Assembly (NCBI GenBank): GCA_003990745.1
Contig: RBNI01001403.1
Location: forward strand, 1-22,608
DNA from: Jimgerdemannia flammicorona
Taxonomy: Eukaryota; Mucoromycota; Endogonomycetes; Endogonales; Endogonaceae
Length of the DNA stretch: 22,608 nucleotides
Direction of reading: 5' to 3'
Shown: positions 18,878 to 22,608 of the stretch, piece after piece
Position numbering within the stretch: position 1 is the stretch's first letter
How the letters are laid out: each line of letters begins with the position of its first letter
Program-made: the position numbers and the translations under genes
Notes under the pieces: generated by a model
The model's input: the letters and a program-made list of their open reading frames with translations, nothing else
What the model was told of the DNA's origin: nothing
Database searches by the model: none

Positions 18878-19190
18878 CTCTGGGACTTAGTAGTTTTAGT
18901 TATTGGAATTTATATTTAGCTTTATATCTTAGCAACCATTGAATTATATTTTATATAAATACCCCTCTTATTTCCTCTGAAATAAAGTCAGTTCCAGTTG
19001 ACTTATATACAATCTCTTGCAAGTAATCTAAGAGATAACAAGACAGTTAAAGATAAGAAGTTTGAGGACTATAAGATCATGGGAAGGCACTCCAATAAGA
19101 ACTTGCTTATAACAAACTTGAGTTAGTCTAAGAGATATACCTTGAAGAGAATCTGGCATATTTGAAGAACTCAACAACTACTACATAATA
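18878..19190 (+). mobile_element. Inverted Gypsy-1 LTR fragment (R-U5 end)
   Basis: Reverse complement of 5561-5881: ...gacttagtagttttagttattgg..., TATA-like ttatataaata, AATAAA in ctgaaataaagtcag, then U5. The last 13 bases, ctactacataata, align with ccactacgtgaca of the left LTR with every difference a C-to-T or G-to-A change, so the LTR end at 19190 can still be recognised. The fragment begins at the PLE boundary, without its U3. Confidence 0.85.
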
Positions 19191-20270
19191 ATAACTAGCT
19201 AAAATAAGATATATACTTAGTACTGCAAAAATATAAGAATATTCTGGTGAAGTCTTAATGCTAAGAGAGGATTTCTAAGTATTTAAAAGATCTGGAACAT
19301 TATAGAATATTTAATAAAAAGATGTAAAAATAAATTATAACTAAGAAATTATTATATTTCTAATTTGATCTTTCTAATTGTTATTATTAGTTTAATTATA
19401 AAATAATAATTAATTTTATAATTACATTAAAGAATAAAATAGATCTTAATAGCTTTGAGTTAATATATATATTATAATATTATAGTAATTAATAAAGTAA
19501 TTTAGAGTTTTTATATAGTAGTTTAGATATTTATTAATATCTAAATAATAGTAAACTCTCTAAATAGTCTTGAAAATATAAACCTTAAGTTATGAAATAA
19601 AGATAGAGTAGTGAACTATTTAGTAAGTCATATAATATTTAGAGATTATTATAATAAATAATAGTTTTAGAAATATTTATCTTAAAATATAAAGATTTAT
19701 ACTTAGATTAATAATTTAAATAAGATCTTTAAATAATATTATTTGATAGTTATATTGTTTTATTATTAAAAGAGATTAAATTAAGTAATTATAAAGATTA
19801 TATTTATTATTATATATAGTTCTCAGATTATATTATATTAATAAATATTATAGTATATATATTTTATATTTATCTCTTATAAAATTTATACTATTTTAGC
19901 TAAGTTATATATTAGAATAAAATAATTGAGTGTTTACTAGTTATTTATAAAATATACTAAAATTTTATTAAATAATTAAAAATAATAAAATAAAATATAA
20001 CTAATTAAGTAATCTATTTTAAAATATTATACTCTTAAGAAAAATTATATAAAGTCAACTATTAAATAGTATATTAATCAATATTAAAAGTCTTAAGAAT
20101 AAAAATAATATTTATTTATTAATATTATATTCTTTAATATATATTATAGGCAAATTTATATATTTTATAAAGTTAATATAAAAATATTTAAATTTATAAA
20201 ATATATATTGTTTTTATAAAATTAAAAATTAAATTTTTATAAGTATATAACTTATATAAAAAATATATAT
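19191..20270. other. Extremely TA-rich block, nothing recognised
   Basis: About 1.08 kb of almost pure A/T sequence with abundant TA steps and no frame longer than a few dozen codons. It is sharply bounded by the LTR fragment on the left and the GC-normal Gypsy-2 LTR on the right. It fits a fully mutated repeat, but no protein or terminal motif survives to name it. Confidence 0.6.
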
Positions 20271-20478
20271 TGTGACATATGCAATTGACAACGGAGTACC
20301 GGTGACTACTAAGATCAGACGACATAATGGCGTGACAATCAAATAGACAGCCTGACCCATTAGGTGATCATCCCAAAAGAAGACAAGATGATCCGAGCCA
20401 AAATGAAGACTATGTTATTTAAGGAACCATACTCCGCCTCAGGGATTGGCACCAAAGAACCAAGTACCCATCACACAA

Positions 20479-21464
20479 TGCCTCCCATTCGCCGATCCAA
20501 CCAGACCTCCCGCCGCTCTACCCCTTTGCCTGGCCCAAAGACCCTGATCTTTGAAGCTATCAAGAAGGCCATTTGGTGCCCAGATACCTCTGAATACTTG
20601 AACTTCTATACCAAGGACCTTGGACACTTCATCAACTACCAGTATATAATGACCCAGCAGCTCAAAGACACTACCAAACGAATGACCCTCTGACATGACT
20701 ACGAAATCGGACACCGCCTTTGCAATGAGACTCAAGAAGACAACCGGGAAGGCCTCATTACCAAATTGATAACCACTAGCCAGCTAATCAAGAGAGCCCT
20801 CCGTGTCTACCAAATCTTCCGCCATATTCCCTGGGCCATAGCACACTTGCAAGGAGTAACAGCTGGTAGCCTCTCTCGCCTTTCAACTGAAGATGCTGAC
20901 TGGATAGAATCTGAAGTAGCCAACTCTACTGGCAGCAACCATGTTGCCATAGGAAGCCAACAAACCGAACCCACTCAGCCAGGTTTCCACACCACTCCAC
21001 TCCGAGACAACCATCAAGGTCACCTAATGAGTCTTATGGAGATATTTGAAGGCCCACCCATTACCATAGAAGTACCCATTGGGGCTACCCCAACCACCCA
21101 CCACCCTGTCAGCCACAATTCACATCTCATCATTTGGGAACCGAATCAAGAAGAAGCCCAAGAAGTCCCTGTCTTTGAAGAGGAAGCCCAAGAACTCCAA
21201 GACCCTGCTCCTGAAGAAACCCCCTCTGATACTGAAACTGACGAGTTTCCAGAAGAAGAAGAGGAGCAACAGAGAGTCTACCAGTCCTCTGTCCGCATTC
21301 AAGCTGTTCAAGGGTTGGAGAATGTTGTTGAAGATGACTGGCCGCTTTTCTACCCCCTCACCTCTTGGCCGGCACTTCCCCCTTTTGAGGAGAGGTATGA
21401 TGAAGAAGAAATCTTAACCCAGCAAGATTTGCCCGCTGCGGACGAAGGGTACTATTTCCTCTAG
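20479..21464 (+). CDS. LTR (U3)-encoded protein of Gypsy-2, one stop
   Basis: A frame of 328 codons with a single in-frame TGA at 20691-20693. The start is placed at ATG 20479 (MPPIRRSNQTSRRST), because upstream codons of the same frame read through the presumed LTR leader. After the stop come HDYEIGHRLCNE, then ALRVYQIFRHIPWAIAHLQGV, RDNHQGHLMSLMEIFEGPPI, and an acidic C-terminus (ETDEFPEEEEEQQRVY, PPFEERYDEEEI) ending in GYYFL. The blocks YEIG-x2-LC, QIFRH-x2-W-x-I and L(I/M)-x(2)-F-x-GP-x-I align in order with the U3 protein of Gypsy-1. A TGG codon at the TGA position would restore one frame. The 232-codon part 20766-21464 is fully open. Function unknown; no catalytic motif or membrane segment was seen. 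Confidence 0.65.
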
Positions 21465-21506
21465 AAGCACCACCCGTCAACCGTGAGAATTGCGCAGCCT
21501 TCACAT

Positions 21507-21655
21507 CAGCGTTTTGTCAGCAAGTCCAAATCCAGCGTTGCTATCCAGTACCACCATTTTCAGCATTTTGTCAGCAAGTCCGAATCCAGCATTGCTATCC
21601 AGTACCACCGTTTTCAGCATTTTGTCAGCAAGTCCGAATCCAGCGTTGCTATCCC
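21507..21655. repeat. 54-bp tandem repeat in Gypsy-2 U3
   Basis: Units start cagc[g/a]ttttgtcagcaag at 21507, 21561 and 21615, giving an exact 54-base period and about 2.8 copies with few differences. The period is a multiple of three, so repetitive peptides appear in several frames, but I take these as accidental. The array sits between the U3 stop codon and the TATA box, where retroelements commonly keep enhancer repeats. Confidence 0.88.
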
Positions 21656-21779
21656 CTACAACCCAATCCATAGTAAACAATAGCCTGCACCTCACATTGT
21701 GCAAGCCAATAGCATAGCAAAGTTTGCCACAACGTAGTATACCTTAGCCTTAGTCGCGCCCCCATAGCTAGCAAACTTG

Positions 21780-21811
21780 TATAAGTAACCCCATATCTTA
21801 GAGTGAATAAA
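21780..21811 (+). promoter_or_regulatory. Gypsy-2 LTR TATA box and poly(A) signal
   Basis: TATAAG (21780-21785) is followed about 20 bases later by AATAAA (21806-21811), the same spacing as in the Gypsy-1 LTR. This marks the likely U3/R region. Confidence 0.6.
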
Positions 21812-21879
21812 CCTCAGTCCATTGGTCTTTTATCTGAATGATGCAGAAGTCTAGTGTAAGATAATACCAACTTAAGTTT

Positions 21880-22270
21880 TTGAGAAACTTTGGGAAAAGA
21901 CTCCAAGAGCCAAGGAAAACTCTTGTTCAAGAACCGCCGCTAAGGAAAGCCGCCAGGAAAACCGCCGCCAAGTTAAGGAAATCGACCGCTACAAATATTC
22001 AAGTTTCAAGACCGTCGCGCATTCGGACCGCCGCCATTCGGACCGCGCATTCGACCGCCATTCGAGATTCAAGACCCAGAAACCCAAGGAACCCAAGATA
22101 CCCAGCCAAAGGATACTAGACTGCCAAAGACCGACCCGCCAGCCATCGAACATTTGAGCCATCGATGTCCTGAGCCAACGAACAATCGAAGTCCCGCTAT
22201 TATCGATTACCATACGAATCGAATGACCGATCACGTGACCATCGACGTAATCAACCGCGAACAACATACA
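21880..22270. other. CG-rich R/U5 region of the Gypsy-2 LTR
   Basis: About 390 bases dense in CpG with recurring short words (gaccgcc, cattcg, atcga). Reading frames exist on both strands but none resembles a known protein, and the position downstream of AATAAA fits untranslated R/U5. Short inverted matches such as tcgat/atcga suggest RNA structure, which was not modelled. Confidence 0.5.
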
Positions 22271-22350
22271 TATTCAAGGCCGTGCTTTACACAAGTGGCA
22301 CCATTGAGCAGTGTTTGAACCTTTAGTTATACAAATCGAACGCCACATTT

Positions 22351-22368
22351 TGGGGGCTCAACTGGGAA
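22351..22368 (+). promoter_or_regulatory. Gypsy-2 primer-binding site, tRNA-Pro-like
   Basis: TGGGGGCTCAACTGGGAA starts three bases after the CA end of the LTR. The first nine bases are identical to the primer-binding site that gammaretroviruses use for tRNA-Pro (TGGGGGCTC...), and the following bases fit a T-stem complement. The host tRNA was not available for comparison. Confidence 0.7.
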
Positions 22369-22608
22369 AGTTTTCAAAAGACTTGACCATTTGGCTCAAG
22401 AACCCAGCTATCTACAGTGGAGAACTTAGCAGGACCAAGTCAGCAACCAAACCAGGGGCAGCAACAGCCCTCCTCAGCAGAACAGAAAGCCCACACCCTT
22501 GTCAGAACAGTGGCCAGGACCCTATTCAACACCAGTAGCCAGAAAACCGAATCAGAAGAAAGATGACCCAGATTACGGTTTGACTTCAAGAGAAAGGAGA
22601 CGACTCAG
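22369..22608 (+). pseudogene. gag: Start of the Gypsy-2 internal region, probable Gag leader
   Basis: The first 240 bases of the internal region are Gln/Ser/Pro-rich in two frames. Frame 22442-22608 reads through to the window end with PPQQNRKPTPLSEQWPGPY and later YGLTSRERRRL, and has a TAG upstream at 22427-22429. The +2 alternative reads VENLAGPSQQPNQGQQQPSS and ends in a TGA near 22562. Either could be the N-terminus of Gag, and a frame shift between them is possible. The window ends before any diagnostic domain. Confidence 0.4.

Larger units (their letters stand above)
20271..22347 (+). mobile_element. Gypsy-2 5' LTR (about 2.08 kb)
   Basis: Inferred without a second copy in the window. 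The block starts TGTGACATATG at a sharp AT-to-GC boundary and ends ...CGCCACA, three bases before a retroviral-type primer-binding site. Inside, in order, are a reading frame (20479-21464), a 54-bp tandem repeat, TATAAG (21780), AATAAA (21806) and a CG-rich R/U5 of about 530 bases. This matches the layout of the Gypsy-1 LTR. It is nearly free of RIP-like change and still has many CpG sites, so it is recent or escaped mutation. The 3' LTR lies outside the window. Confidence 0.75.

Noticed and set aside
21483..21717. Repeat-peptide frames on both strands (HFVSKSESSVAIQY-type units)
   Set aside because: Three frames are open only because the 54-bp tandem repeat has a period divisible by three; the position between the U3 stop and the TATA box fits regulatory DNA better.

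Overview
This window is a graveyard of nested transposable elements with no recognisable host gene, rRNA, tRNA or CRISPR. It most likely comes from a filamentous fungus, probably an ascomycete. The reasons are fungal-type Ty3/gypsy and hAT protein signatures, extremely AT/TA-rich blocks, and element copies that differ mainly by C-to-T and G-to-A transitions. Many in-frame stops stand where CAA, CAG, CGA or TGG codons are expected, which resembles repeat-induced point mutation (RIP). The organism and RIP assignment are inference.

Layout. 1-2200: AT-rich decayed DNA with a possible retroelement protease remnant (+), a decayed Gln/Ala/Thr-repeat reading frame (-) and a minisatellite of about 61 bp. 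2556-5504 (-): a heavily mutated hAT transposase recognisable from its N-terminus to the C-terminal dimerisation domain, interrupted by an AT-rich minisatellite. 5561-14401 (-): a Ty3/gypsy element (here Gypsy-1) with long LTRs of about 1.86 kb and one Gag-Pol frame ordered Gag, zinc knuckle, protease, dUTPase, reverse transcriptase, RNase H, integrase. The frame is broken by scattered stops and a few small indels. Its right LTR carries a 206-bp SINE-like poly(A) insertion with 8-bp target duplications and is cut at 14401. 14402-18877 (+): a Penelope-like element (PLE) with no visible GIY-YIG endonuclease, with direct pseudo-LTRs and an inverted copy of the pseudo-LTR end at its 5' side. 18878-19190: an inverted fragment of the Gypsy-1 LTR abutting the PLE. 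19191-20270: TA-rich DNA in which I recognise nothing. 20271-end (+): the 5' LTR (about 2.08 kb), primer-binding site and leader of a second, much less mutated gypsy-like element (Gypsy-2).

The two most notable points are these. (i) Both gypsy-type families carry, inside the U3 part of their LTRs, an ORF for related proteins (a QIFR-[H/Y] domain followed by an acidic C-terminus), with the same layout of ORF, short tandem repeats, TATA box and AATAAA signal. (ii) Gypsy-1 has a dUTPase with all five family motifs between protease and reverse transcriptase. In addition, the PLE has a 15-bp inverted repeat placed exactly where a snap-back of its cDNA would create the observed inverted tail.
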